Part shown: piece by piece, positions 48,173-62,400 of the stretch
Numbering within the stretch: the stretch's first letter is position 1
How the letters are laid out: each line of letters begins with the position of its first letter
DNA from: Echeneis naucrates
Lineage: Eukaryota; Chordata; Actinopteri; Carangiformes; Echeneidae
Length of the DNA stretch: 64,000 bases
NCBI RefSeq assembly: GCF_900963305.1
Contig: NC_042518.1
Coordinates: 6,427,548 to 6,491,547 of the forward strand
Reading direction: 5' to 3'
Translations under genes and position numbers: made by a program
Notes under the pieces: generated by a model
What the model was told of the DNA's origin: nothing
The model's input: only the letters and a program-made list of their open reading frames with translations
Database searches by the model: none

Positions 48173-51100
48173 CTACATGGACTCCCCACTCAGCAGGTCC
48201 CCAGGCAGCAGTGTATTGATTGGGGTGGGACTCCCCATGACACGTCCTTCCTCTCCATTTGGGGGTCCCCACAGGCTAGAATACTGCTGCACGCCACCCC
48301 AAAGCAACTCCCCACCCGTCTTTGCTCCGCCTGCTCCCAGGCCACTGCTACTGCTGCTGCTGCCATTATTGTTGTTCCAGTGGGGTGAGTGACCGATGGG
48401 ATGAGAGGCACCGGTCCCGGTCCCACCCATCCTTGTCTGATTGGTGCCTGGAGTGGCTTGCCAGCTGGTTGTTCCACCGAGTGACTGGCCCTGTGCAAAG
48501 AAGCGGTTCACTTCCTCTTCTCCAGCAAACTCTGCCAGGATGGTGGTGTTCCCGAGCACACACCTGCACAGAAGGCAAGAAAAAAATAGATGAGTAACGG
48601 TTATAACTCCTAAAACTCCACTGCAAAACAATGCATTAATAGACCTACATGTGGAGGGACTTCTGAGCCTTGGCAGCTTCATCCTTAGAGCTGTAACGCA
48701 CCACAGCGTTGCCCTGTGTCAGGTTGAGGTGGAATGTAATGAGCGGGCCGTGCTGCATGCACAGCGTACGCAGAGTTGAACCATCAATCTAAAAAATGAG
48801 AATGAAGCCCAGAGAAGGAGTAAGACTGTTACACATACACTTCATCCGCTATGAGTATTAAATACTCCAGTGAGCAATTGACCGTAAACTGTTACCTGTG
48901 GAGTGAGGTTTCTAAGAACCAGCCAGCTACTGGTTCTTGTGGAGCTGTCTGTACTCCATGTGGTACCTGCTGTGTATTCATATACAAAAGCCAAGTTTTT
49001 ACTCATAGACTTCACAATCAAACCAAAAATAATTTACAAAAGCTGAATGGGTTGCATCAGTTTGTACCACAGGAAAAGACAGTTGTTCACCCACAGAAAG
49101 ATCATCCGAGGGTGTATTCAATCCTGCCTACACAGTAACTTCAAAATTGGTCTGTGGTAGATACCACATCAATGTGGTATTTGCTCTTCAAGCACACTTG
49201 CACCAGAAGTGCCATAACTCATATTTAACAACACTATAAGATTTCACTTTCTGTCCTCAATGCAGAATAAGAGCCCCTTACTGATGTAACCCATTTTTTA
49301 TCTGCAGTGTAATGCTATTTCTTAAAGATAACAACAAAAAGGAAAACTGACCGTTATTTTCTTATCCACACGTAAAAAGTTTAAAAGGTCCAGAAGTACC
49401 TTTGATGATGAGTTTAATTGTTCTGTAATATTTACCTACATTGCTTGGGTCAAATAAGAGCCTGCTTTTATTTTAACATCAGGCCAAACTGTTGTCCAAC
49501 AAAGCGGTAAAGGAGGGAAGCATAAGACTACCTGTGGTGTACGAGCTGCTCCAGCCTTGAGCCAGACCCAAGGAGTTCCCCCCCCATGTAGAGGAGGGCT
49601 TGGCGTTGGTGAGACCAGGTGGGGGTCGAGAGGGGGCGGTGGTGCTGCTTCGGGGGCCCTGGGGGACCTTCCACAGCTCGTGGGACAAAGACGCCTGGCT
49701 GTGAGAAATGGGGCCTGGAGACCAAGTAGATTTCATCTCTGACAGTTTACCTGAACAGCAAATACAGAGAAAAAGGTTTGCTCTTCAGAACTGAGTGACC
49801 AAAACACAGCTGCTCCCAAAGGAGGGAGTCCTGCAGAGTCAGACATGTACTCAAGCGAACAGAAAGGATATAAACGTTCTCTAATTTTTGATCAAAGAGA
49901 GTACAAAGTTGGTTGTTTGGTTGTAGAGAAACTGCATAGCTATGGCACAAACAAACAGTTTTCACTGCTCTTCAAAACACTCAACAACAGACTTTTCTTG
50001 CCTCAAGCAGATCAGAGGCTTTCAATTCAATCTACACCCAACAGTCACAGTAAATCAAGGCAAAACAACAAGCTGCATGCTCTTCTGTTTCACACCTCCC
50101 ATGCCACACCGACAAATAAGGAGAAACGGTAGCACCACAGGGGAAATATACAGTATACTATAGGCAAGGTTGACAGGGAAAGATCTAAAATGAGGGTCAA
50201 ATTTCATCAGGGGCAGTGAATGAATGAATCCGGAGAGGTGCTTCTCCAGTGAATGGTTGAGACTCTGGATGTTACAGTAACAGGATTTGTAGCCATTGAA
50301 TCACCGAACTGTGGGGGCGTAGGGGTTATGGATAAACCATGTACCTGCATCGTCCGTCTCCGGGGACGACAGACTGAACGAGCTAGTGTAGGCACTGACT
50401 GGCCAATCAGTGGAAGGAGGCAGAGCCTCATTCTGAGATGAAGTGGGAGAGGAGCCTAAGTTGATGCCAGCAACACAAACAAAAAGATAGACACAAACAA
50501 ATAAGGGAAAAAATTGTAGAGAGAAAATGGAATAAAGGAAAAATGCATAACAAATGATGATAGTAAGCTCATTAAAAAGAGAAGAGTGCAAACTGGTATG
50601 ACTGTGATTATAGAGGCAGTTAAAAGTAGGAAAATAAAGAACAAAAGAACAAGAAGCAAGCTCTCTCTGGTGGCAGCAGATGCACAGGACTCCCAGACAA
50701 TTACAGAGGTCTTGGAATACACAATGATACAGTTTGTTTGCATTACATTTCATTATAAAATTATGTGGGAGAATTAATTAAAAAAAATGTCTGCCCTGGC
50801 ATATTGTGTTTTTCCATAGTGTGACATGGACAGCTACAGTACACAGAGTATTGTACTCAGAACACAACAATTTTTATCATGATCTCACCTCCACTCCTGT
50901 CCCGTAGCAGGTAGCGGTTGACATCTTGTATGTTGGTGTTGATGGTGGGCCCACTGGGGACACTGCCAGGGGTCACATTGGGGTCAGTTTCTGGGTCAAT
51001 ATTCTGGAGCCCCTTCCAGGGCACACCAGGGCAGAACTCTGAGAATGAAAATTTAAAGGTTGTCAAGTGCTGATTCTTCTGACTTTGGTTTTAAATCTTG

Positions 51101-54100
51101 GGTTTTTGTTGATAATACTGGCATTCACTTGAATGTAAAATTTTACACTGGAGTGAGAGACAGTAAGAGACATTCCTGCACAAGTAGCTGTGAACATGGC
51201 TGTGTAGAGTAAAAAACAAAAAAACAAAAAACAAAAGCTGAGAATGATCTACATCTAGTTCCTAACCTGGTGGCCAGTTGATATTGGTCCCATTGGCCAT
51301 TTTGTCACCACTGCTCTTGCCCTGTCCCCAGCTGTCTGGGGTGACCAAGGGGCTGGTTGGAGACTCTGAGCTGGATATCAGGTTATAGGGACTGTAAGAG
51401 TCCTCCAGTTGTGGGGGTTTACCAGGGGGACCCAAATTGGCACCTAGTGGGCAAAAAAATACATTAAATAAATAAATAAATAAAAATGGTCACAAGTTAA
51501 AACTGTGTATACGTTGACTACTTGAGTTTTAATGGAACAGCAGAGTCTAATTTTAATATTAAGCCCCTAAATGTTAGGTTAAAATCCAACACCAAGAGAT
51601 TATGGTCTGGGTCAACAGAGCAGGACATGCAGTCATGTGGCTGATCTGGATAGTTTTTTTTTTTTTTAATGCAATTTTGCAAGCAGAATGAGATTTTGCA
51701 TCTTAAATTACCCAGGATTCTCTTTCCTTTCTCACCATGCTTGCCCAGGCTGGGCTCTAGAGGAGAGGAGCTACCAGAGAGGCTTTCGATGGAGTTTGGG
51801 TGTGTCCACTGTGACAGGCGCGATTGAGGCTGAGGGGGTTCCTTCATAGACACACCTCCCACATCCATCCCGGTTACATTCATGTTTGGATTCAGTCCAG
51901 CTGAAAAAATAACTTAACAGTTAAATGTTATTGTGCCAGACCATGGCTGTTAGTGAAGCGTTCAATATTTCCCATCCAAAGAGCAAAGTTTATGTGACTC
52001 ACAGAGAGAGTAGGGGCTGTAGGTGTTGGGAGATGACTGCTGCTCTTTGGTCTGCAGATCAGATAGGCCTGGAGCTTGGGGGTGACCTGAAAATGAATCC
52101 AGGCCAGATTTTGCCCCACCAGGATGCAGGCCCGAATGGGAGGGAGGTGGCTGCTGTTGCTGCTGCTTCATCAGCAGTGCCTGGGCCAGCTGACGCTGGT
52201 GCTGTTGGATCTGCTGCTGCATGTTATTGATTGTACGTGCAACCTGGGCCAACATCATAAACACATTTAGGACCTGTGCTGAGCAGGTGATGCTTTTAAC
52301 AACTGAAACAATCATTGGCCTGGACTACTTCCTTGGTGAAGTAATTATATTATTCTGAGCTGGAAAGAAAACTGAAGGTTAAGAAGAAAAACCTACTTGC
52401 TGCTCTTGTTGTCGAATGGGGCCAGAAACATTGCGCTGCGCCTGCAACATCTGCTGCTGAATTTGTAAACGCTGGTATGCCTGTGCATCAGGTACAAACA
52501 ATGTCAGAAGTTCCTGGTGTGTTTATACCCACAAATTTAACATCAAATATGACAGCAGATAAATTATAAAAAGGTATGTAACAAAATAGATTGATGTACA
52601 TGTGAGGAGAAAAATTTACCATACAATTAAAAAGGCTTAAAATACTTTCAAGGTTCTTTGTGGGTTTTGAATTAAACCTAAAACAGATAAAGCTGAAAGA
52701 TACTCACCAGTTGCAGCTGGTAAAGTTGATTCAGAAGGGTCATATGTTGAGGGTTTATTGGTGAAGTTAAAAGTGCAGGATTCAGACCAATGTTTTTTGC
52801 TGCAAACTGTAAGAGCTGTGCTTGAACCTGTAGGCAACATTAAAGACATTTTTTTTTTTTCACAAAAATTTAAATGTCAAAGAAAACATATGCTTGTGTT
52901 TGGGGAATACATATTTTAAGCCACATAAATGAAACTTTACTGTCTAAATGTAAAATATTAATCACTGCATACATTAATACATGTTGAGAAATTATGTATT
53001 TCTATATTAAATAAGGAATTAGGTTACATGTGTGTCTTTGTCTGTGGATATGCACCTGAGGGGAGAGAAACTGAGGCACTTGAGCACGTAGACTAGGCTG
53101 AGAGGAACTGAGAGGCGGCACTGGTGGCTGAGGAGGCGGCTGCGGCTGCTGCATGGTCCGGGAATGTGCTGCTCCACTACCGCCAAACATTCCACTCTGC
53201 ATCTGCTGGAAGAACAATGAGTGACAATAAAGTGCCAGTCAAATTCTGCTGCAGTCCACAGAAGAGGTTGTTTAGTTATTGACTTTTCCGTGCATCAATA
53301 CAGTGATTTTGACAAAGCCAAAGAGACTCTGCAAGTCCTTACAGAGTCTTGAAATTGATTCTCTATCAGATCATGGTTTCCTTTTTCAGATGATGGACAT
53401 CGCAAAGTGAGCTTAATAAAATGTGCATATTGTCTTTTACCTTGCATCAAGAACATGCATCACCCTTCTCACATAATTGAATTGTGATTATAATTTGGGA
53501 AAAAGGTGTTTTTGGTTTTTCATTTGATTTGGGGGTAGATTGCCACAAATGATTGCCCAAGATCTCAATTGTTCCCAGCCAGTCTTCTCAAAAACATTTG
53601 CAGTGCACTGTATATACTGCATTCCTGCATCAAAATCTAAAAACTAAGCTGCGTGGTGTATTTTCATGTCAACTGATTTTGACTCACCTTATCCATGAAG
53701 GGCAAGCGTGGATCTGCTGAGGGGTCTTTGGAAAGAAGTGGGAGCCGAGGGCAGCTCATGGGCTTGTTGATGAGCCCATTGTTGTAGTCGTGGCCGGCTA
53801 TCCCCATCCCTCGCTTGTCGAGCTCCGTCTTCTTCTCCAGCAGGGCACTCATGGCCTGGTCCAGGTTCATGTTGTTGCTCTTGAGTGCCTCCTCTGCTGG
53901 GTCTCTCTGGAGAAGAATTTGGATAAAAATATTAAATGATGAGAAGCCAACTAAAACAATAGCCCCTTTCAAGCCTATTTATGATAATGTATGAAAAATG
54001 AATGTAAAATTTTGACATTTCAGTAAAAATTATTTGTTCAAATTTACTAATGTCTACTCTTGATGGTTTAAAAAAATCCCTGCAGGAGGGAACGGCTTAC

Positions 54101-57100
54101 TAGCATGCCGCAACATCAATTGACATTTAAACAGAACAAATCAACATCAACAGAAAAAGCAGTATGTTCCTAGACATAATTGATAGTAGAACAGCATTTT
54201 AGCAATGCAGTGTCAGTTCAACTCACAGGGAAGCCCATGTCTGTCAGCTGTTTGATGAGACGATTCATAATCCAGGCATCTTCCTGCTTCCCTGGCACCT
54301 TCCCCTGGGGACGGGGGGGGGACGGGGGGGGGGGGAGACAAGATTAGTACCATACTAACTCAATAAAATTTCATCATACAAATATAATATCAAGTTGCTT
54401 CTAAAGATCTCAGTGATTTATTTAACCTTACAAAACAAGTTGCTCTGTGACGGGATTTGATTGGTCCGTAGCTATTGTCTAATGAATGAGCCCAATGGCT
54501 ATGACACTGAATTACTTTTCATAGACCTGTATTACTCTGCAACTGAAAAAGCTAGTAACACAGAAAGTGGTTATTGAACAATATTATAAAAAAAAGGCAC
54601 TTTGGAATTGACATGTAGAGCTAAAAAAAGAGCAAGACAACACCTGCCCAAAGAAAGTGATAAATTAAAAATATATAGCAGCGAGTGTGTCCACTGCATA
54701 GCAACCGATGAGTATGTGTAAGCAGCCAGGAGGGCCTACTTTTTTGTATTAATAAAAAAAAAAAATGCATATTGATGAAAAATAAATAAATAAATAAAAA
54801 ATCCAAATGTAGGGCATCTATTACTTTCACCTTTTTGCCATACTTCATGACTATTTTACAAAAGCACCACGACCTATCTGTGATATAATAAGCCCATCTG
54901 ACGGTCTGTTGTGAGCTATTGCTTAAATGATAATTCACACCTTCTGTGGGCCCTTTTTGGATGCATTGCCCCATGAGTTACAGGAAGAGTTGCTTTCCTG
55001 GGAGGCAGCACTGTTCCACATGTCTCCTTCCTCGGCATCCCACTGGCCCCCTGACAGACTCAGCTCTTCACCTCCACCTCCCCATCCATCTTGCATAGAT
55101 TTAGGGGCTAAAAAACACACAAAGGAAGATGCAGACCAAGCTGTGTTAAGAAGAAACACACAAACCTAATCTGAAAAATGCTTTATGTAACAAACTATGC
55201 TGGCAATAAAATATCAGGTAGCCACTAGGGGGCAGTGTGGATTTCTGAGTGACATCCCCAGCACTCTTACTTTCTTCTTTGGGTCATAACAATTTCTTTT
55301 ATGAGATTTATCAGGAAAGAATGACTTTTTTCAGAAGCACCAATGTATTTTCAGTATTCCTCAAAGATACACAGAACCACACAGGCTTAGGCTATTTACC
55401 AGGTTTGCAGGATGTGGCTGTCATTGCTGGGTTGCTTCTGCCATAGCTGTCTGGGTTACTGTCTCCCCAGCCTCCACAGCTCCCACTTGGTTTGCCCCAG
55501 GCTGACGTCCCATTATCTACACTGACCGGAGAGGGTGTGGGTTCCCCCCAAGAGCTCTCCGATTTTGTGTGAGAGCTGGGTAAGTCTCCCCAACCTGGAA
55601 AACACACAATAACAAAGCCTGTAAAAATGCTTACGGAACACCTAAACCAATGTCTTACAATTTTCATACTTGTGATGCTTTGGATATAAGCACATGTTGT
55701 TATGATTACATTCTGCTACAGTTGAAAACTGTGTCTTAAATTTATAAATATGCACACTGGGTGAGAGTATGAATCATTGGGTCAAGCTATTTGTCCTGGG
55801 TTAGTGAAATGTTGTGCTTATTAAAAGTATGTCATGCCAATTCAAATTTTAAATAAATTCCAAAAGATCTGATTAGCTGTGTCCTGTTTATAAATGTTAA
55901 CTGAGCCTCTAGTAATGGTCATCAGCACATGAATTTTTCTTTTTTAGAGTGTGAAGTGTCAGTTGTTTATGGATTTAGAGGCCTGGACATGGCTTAGCAG
56001 GATGGCCAACTGAGGGAGGAGATGCCCATTTACAATTTGGCAGTCTCGTCTGTTTTGGCATGAGAAACAAAGTGCTGTCTGTGGGCCTGTGCCAGGCTCA
56101 GCTTAGCTTTCCAGGGGGAGGTCAAGTCCTCAAGAGTGTTCCAATATTATATTATAAAATTCAACCTTATGTGTGATGCAGCTGAGTGTTTCACTGATCT
56201 AAACGTGGTAAAATGTGACCAACAAGGTCCAACTGTCCTGTTTTTTTTATTATTATTAATTTTTTTTTACCATTTTCTACTCCAGGTGATGAATACTGTA
56301 AAATGGCCCTCATTTGTTCTTAACTCAATGGATGCACTACAGTCAGTAAATTCCAATGTGGAGTCAGCATGCAGGGTCATTTGAGGGACAGCAGGGGGCG
56401 TCTGAACCCTCTCACTTCTTAGGGGCTTGCTCCACCTCCTCCCTTCCACTACTGACAGATGGTGGCTCCCATATAATCACACATTTCCGATCCTTCTCAA
56501 ACTGCTTGTGGTAAATCACTATTTTCACAAGGCACTTTGTAAACAGCATTCCTGTGCTTCCTTTGGGGACCCATGTGAAGTTTCCAGGGTGACCCGCACA
56601 GACGTGCTTAGTGTTGTGAAATGTGAGGAGCCTCACTGAGTGATAGGCTGGCACTGCTTAACTAATTTGGATAGTTGATTAGATGTAAATCCACAGAGGG
56701 CAAAGTAGGTCAAGATTTTACCTTTAAGTGGATCAACAGCTTGCAGCTTAACAGTGGACTATGCTAACAACCTAACCAGTGTTCATATTCAACACCTTTA
56801 CTTTGAACAATGTAAAAGAAAATCCAGGTAAAGCATGTAACTGACATAATTTACATTGAGTTACGTGCAATAATATCAAACAGAACCAAGTTTAAAATGG
56901 AAATGTTGGCATTGTAATTTATTTCTGTGCTATACGATAATCAATCTGATGTGTCTGGGTAGATGGTTCTATTGATCATTACAATATTATGTTGTCTTAC
57001 CTTGCGCTATCAGGGGGCCCCTGTTGTGAGATGAACCTGGTGGGTGTTGTACGACAGGATCCATGGGCCCACTGGTGGGCCCTGAGTTTTGGGAATTTTG

Positions 57101-59496
57101 GCTGTGGTTCTGTAAAGGTGCAGTCGGCCCATGAAAAGGGTGATTGTGAGAGTGGGGGTGGTTGTTGTTTGGGCCAGGGGGATTATTGCCTCCAGTGGTA
57201 ACTTTAGCCTGGGACATTCCCGGATTGTTCCTGCCCCACAGGTTGACTGCCTTGTTGTAGGTGCCAGGGTCACCCCAAGCTGAGGTCCCATCATCTATTT
57301 CCATTTTACGTCTGATTGAAGGTGGGGAGGGCTCTTCCCAGCCTGTTGGCTCAGCTGAGGACTCCTGCTTACTGCCACCCCAGCTTCCACCTTGCTTCAC
57401 TGAGCCTGAGCCACCCCAAGATCCCATGCCCCCTGCTCCACTGGAGCCATCCTGTGGTTTGGCCCCCCAGCCTTGAGGAGGGCCACTGGGACGCTGGGAA
57501 ACTGGCTCTCCCCAGCCACCATTTCCTCCAGCTCCAGATATCCCAGGTCCTGAAGGAGGGGCTCCCCAACCTCGTGGGTTTTCTTTCCAGCCTCCTACTT
57601 CTCCCTCCCAGGCAGGGTTAGTGGGACTCTTTTTATTCTCCTCAGGGTCTCCCCAGTCCCCTGTGTTATTGCTCCCTCCACTATTGACCCAGCTGTGTGA
57701 TGCTTTGGGTTTCTCTCCCCAGCCCTGGGACGTTGTCTTGATGTGAGAATCTTCCCATCCACTTGGCTTCTCCTCTCCCCAAGATTGCCCCCCATTCTTG
57801 GGTACACTGGTGGCGGGACCTCCAGTGGGATGGTTCCCCCATCCACCAGCACCACCAGGGGGCTTGTTGTTGGTGGGCTCTCCCCAACCAGAGCTGGGCT
57901 GGTTGGTAGGTGCTATGCTTCCACCCCAACCTGAAGCTCCCTGAGAACCAGGCACTTCATTTTTGCTCCCAGAGTCAGTCCTCTGTGTGGGGCCCATGTT
58001 TGCATTGGAGGGCCCCTGGGCATCACTTTGAGTGGTTGGGCCAGAACCCCATGATTCAGTGCCTACATCATTCTTACGTTTTGTATCATCCATATCCCAG
58101 GAGGTGTGCTGGCGAACAGGGGTCTGTCCCCAGCCAGTGTTACACAGCACTCTGGGATCCAGATCCTGTGCAGGCAGCAGCGGGGCTGGATTATCTCTGG
58201 ATGAGCGGTCTCGGCGTTGGTGATGTCCTTCCATGCTATCACTGCTCCCTTCACTGGCACCAGCTGTGCTCACAGCTCTGCCCCAAGGACTAGCCTGTGG
58301 ATCCTGGGGAGGGGAGCTTGGGGCATCCCAGCCTCCCTGGGGCTCTTCAGTGTGCTGTTTGCCCCAGTCTCCACCAGACTGGTCACTCCAGCCTCCTGCT
58401 GAGTTTCCTGTTCCACCTCCTCCATGGCTCCAACCAGAGTCCCAGCTGGATGCCTCCTTAGATGAAGGTGTCTTAGCATCTCCACTGTTACCCCATACTG
58501 AGCTGTCTTCTCCATTGACCTGTGTTACCCCGGGTGGGGGTTGTCCCATGGAACCCAAGCCCACTGATGCACTACCCCAGCCAGGCAGACTGCAAATGGG
58601 GCTTGGGGGTTCCTGTTTATTAGTGTGATTTGGTCCATCAGTTTTAAGGTTCTGAGGTTCTGAACTGAAAGACACATTTGTGGACGGGGAGGGGTGTGCC
58701 TCTGACGTGTCAGAAGTCATTATACTACCCCAGGCGCTGCCAATCCCCGAGGAGTTGCTGTTAGTGTTGGCTCCAGTACAGGTGCTGGTCTGGGCTGATG
58801 GGGGGCCAGGTGGATTACAGAGGTTGGGTGTAGGTTGAGGAGGTGAAATGGTGTTGGCTCCCCCTGAGCTGCCTCCCCCTGTGCCACCCCCATCATGCCC
58901 CAGCATGGGCCAAGCAGATGGGTTGGCATTAGGGTTTAAGTTCAAGTTAAAGTTGGTGGTTGAGGATGATGAAGAAGTGCCCCAGGCCCTGCTCCCAGTT
59001 CCACCCACTGGACTGTCATTCTTCCCTTCAATCCCCACTGAGGACTGAGGTGGGCAATGGGAGGGTCCAGGCCCAGAGCCCCAGCTGCGATTGGCTGCAA
59101 CCTGGCTAGAGAGCATGTTGCTTCCAGTATGACTGGCAGGGCTGGGCCCACTGTTGGCCTTGCTGCTAAGGTGGTTGGCAGGAAAGTGGCCTGTCTGGCT
59201 ATTGGCCCCTGTGGCCATACTCGCTGTACTGCAACTACTACTAGTACTGCTGCTGCTGCTCCCGCTGCTGGTCAAGTGACCAGGGTCAGTATCCAAGGGG
59301 CATCCTCCCTGAGGGGCCTGGCTCTGGCTGAGGGTAATAGAGGGCCAAGCCTCTGTATCCTTCTGGTCAATGATCAGTTGATCCCAGCCACTGAGAATGG
59401 TGGAAGATGCAGCACTTGTGGTACTCCTATTGGCTGGTAGGTGTCCCCAGAGGGGATTATCATAGTGGGCTCCCTGGCCGCTCTGTGGGGGCAGTT
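48173..59496 (-). CDS. tnrc6c: TNRC6C (GW182 family miRNA silencing scaffold), 5'-incomplete
   Basis: Seventeen exons on the minus strand: 59496-57001, 55594-55400, 55107-54941, 54304-54227, 53906-53688, 53205-53056, 52827-52708, 52480-52397, 52243-52003, 51900-51736, 51443-51267, 51038-50889, 50455-50345, 49750-49532, 48966-48896, 48788-48649, 48563-48173. They give 1723 codons plus a split first codon; human TNRC6C is about 1690 aa. The 2.5-kb exon is the Argonaute-binding region with roughly thirty GW/WG pairs and the conserved [20 protein letters not shown]. The UBA domain follows ([33 protein letters not shown]), then a Gln-rich segment ([20 protein letters not shown]), PAM2 for PABP binding ([20 protein letters not shown]) and the RRM ([20 protein letters not shown] ... 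[18 protein letters not shown]). The silencing-domain end is [12 protein letters not shown]. The protein recruits CCR4-NOT and PAN2-PAN3 to miRNA targets in the cytoplasm. TNRC6C is preferred over TNRC6A/B by the ending and by [13 protein letters not shown]. The N-terminal exon(s) lie beyond 59496 and were not found. Confidence 0.95.
54305..54340. repeat. Long G runs (+) forming the C-only polypyrimidine tract of a TNRC6C acceptor
   Basis: Two long G runs, separated by AC, end directly at the acceptor of the 78-nt exon that starts the UBA domain. On the transcript strand they are almost pure C. Confidence 0.85.
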
Positions 59497-62400
59497 CTGT
59501 TGAAAAAAGAGAAAGAATAGAATATCAGCAAAAGGATGAGGGAAGAGAGATATAAGTTATGCACATCATCACTCCCACATATGTTCCGTGAGGCTGAAAT
59601 ACCATGGAAACACATAAGGTTGCACCTGTTTGCACAGAGACTTCATAGGATGCTTTATTAATGAAAATAAGCCACCTACACTTTAAGAGCAAAAATAGAG
59701 GAAACTAATATAACAGGCAAATCTTTAATTAGAAAATAAATAAAATATTTATAAACTTTATTCGAGACCTTCTTGGTTATCCAGCCATTACCTTGAGGAG
59801 CTATATTTGTTATCATAAACAGTAGGAGTACTAAAGTTTTACCAGTCCTCCCAGTCATTGTCCAGAGATTATGCTTAATAAAGATGTTTCTATCCTGTAG
59901 CTGCCTAAAAACGATAAGAATAAAAACAACCAAGTGACACTAGCAAAAATGTCTAACTGGAGCAATGGGGTTCACTAGAGGAAATGGCATGAATGGCAAA
60001 AGATTAATATTTTTAAAGGTCATACATAGATTTTGAAGATGTTATGCCTTAACCTAGAGCTAGTGCTCTACACTAAAATACGATGAAAAGATATTTGCAG
60101 TATATCTACACACAACAATCAAATGTTCGAGCATAATTAAAACCAAAATAAAGCGGAAATTAGCTAAACAAATCTGAAATCTCAAGAGCAATTACTGCTG
60201 AAAGTGAAAGTGAAATTCTTATTTGGAGAAGTAGTGAGAGTTTGTTCATGCATCAAGTTTTATGGTAACAATTGAAAATAACACTGAAATCTGAAATGGA
60301 CCTGTAGTGAGACTGCTTGTGCTATTTCTGCCTCGAGATGTTACAAATTCAAATCTGAATACCAATAATTAAAACAGAATATTTTAATTTTATCTGCAAT
60401 CGTATGCAAATCTACAAATAATAATAAAACTTAGATTATTCTATTTTTTACTAGTGTTTTAATAAAAAGTTTTAAATTGATGCTAATGTAAAAAACATGC
60501 AAAATATTCTTTAAGTTAATAAAATATAGCCAATAATATTTTTTTATGAGATATTAATAGATTAGCACTGGATTATCCCAGGAGGTCATCCAAAGAACTT
60601 GACAATCTTGTTCCCAGAGGATGCAATCACTGACAAAGACCATGTGACTGAGTCATCCTCAACTTCTGACCTCCTCACCACAATGACATCTGCCTGAAAT
60701 CAAGCACAAATATTCTGCCATTGCCCTTGGCAACATGTCTCCTCACCAACATGTCAGCCTCCATCTGCCTGTAGAACTGCACTAATAACACACAAGAAAT
60801 GTTTGTGCGATTTCTGGCTCCATGCAGGTCCATGTGCCCCAGAATCACCTTGATACAATGTAAGCCCTGAGCAACATGGCACCACCACATTGCCCATGTC
60901 TGCTGCCAGTCATGCTGCAGCTGCTGTTTTTGTTTACATTTACCTTCACAAGCATGCCTACCCTGTATACATAGACTGACTGAATCACAACATTAAGGAA
61001 GTGAGTGCATTTGAGTACCTCCCTGTTTCCAAGCTTACTTCAGTGCTTGCAACTAAAGCAGAGAGAGACAAAGCAGTTAGAGAGCAGAGGGGGGAAAAAG
61101 AGGGCACTGTGTTTCTGACACACAGCGCTGTCGTTCTGTAGTCACTCTACTGAGAAGTGCAGGACCGCCATTTTCTCAGTCCTGAACCAGAGCCAAAAAG
61201 CCTCTGAGCTACCGTATATATCTTCACCATTGTTGTTTAACAATGTGCACGTCTCACTGACATGAGTTACAACAACACATTAGAACTCAGCATTGCATGC
61301 TCGCAATGCTGTGCTGCAGCAGCTTTAATGTTGAAAAGTGCCTATCCAGACGGTGTGTAAAAACAAGCCGCCAAACAACACAGAAGAGCCAGACAGGAGA
61401 GAAAAACAGAGAGAATGCAGAAAAAAAGGAGGTGTGAAATACCTGTGGAGAGGTGCCTCCCAACCATCCTGTAAAGAGCTAGGTTTTCTGTGACACAGCG
61501 ACCATCCTTGTCTCAATATGTCTGCTCGGCTCGCCAAGCTTCTGAGGCTCATTTCTGAAATGCTGCCAAGAAGTTGCACAGCTCTTGCGCGGCATGAAAC
61601 AACCCCCCCCTCCCTTCCTTCCTCACCCCTCATGCTCTGTCCCTCCCACCAACATTGCTTTGGCTGGGTTTCTCTACTTCTATCTATTGCCTCCCTCTGG
61701 ATTTATTTATATCATGCTCTATTCCTATTCTGACGAAGGTTATTCTCTCTCTGGAAGAGCACAGAAAGAACGCTAGTTAGGGGAAACCATGGGGAGAGGA
61801 TGGGGGGTGAACGGTTGTTAACAGCTGAGTGATAATGTGCAATCTTTCATTATGCACTCATGAGGCACAAGGTTAAAAAAACAACCAAAAGAACAAAAAA
61901 ATAAATAACAAAAAAAAAACAACAAAAACAAAACAAAACAAAAACAGGGCTCTTCTAATCTCCCCCTACCCGGAGATCTTAAAACCTTTCAAAACTGTCA
62001 CTAAATATTTAGCCAAGACCACTCCATCCGCAATTAGTACTGCTGCCCACAATGGAAAGCCTCATGAATAGTAGCGGCGAGTGAGAGACTGAAAGCAAAA
62101 CCTCACAAAGGCTTGCTGCACCCCCTCTGCAGCTGGAATGGCAATTTTCTCAGACATGCACATGCTCATGTATGAACAATCATCCGGTAAAATATGACGA
62201 ATGTCTGTATTTGTATCTAGCTATAATCTGGGAAACCACTGAACATAAGCAGTAACAATAAATTTTGGACAGAAAACTTGGGCACTGCATCAGATGAGAC
62301 AGTTGGAGGGTTGGTTATCTGGTCCTGAGGATAGCACTGAAGCTGGGGTGTGTGGCGGAGGAAGACAAGCATTAGATGTAATGGAAGGCACAGAGGGAGG

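Noticed and set aside
60675-60890. Minus-strand 71-codon open frame
   Set aside because: No recognisable domain, no convincing splice or promoter context; length is within chance for this composition.
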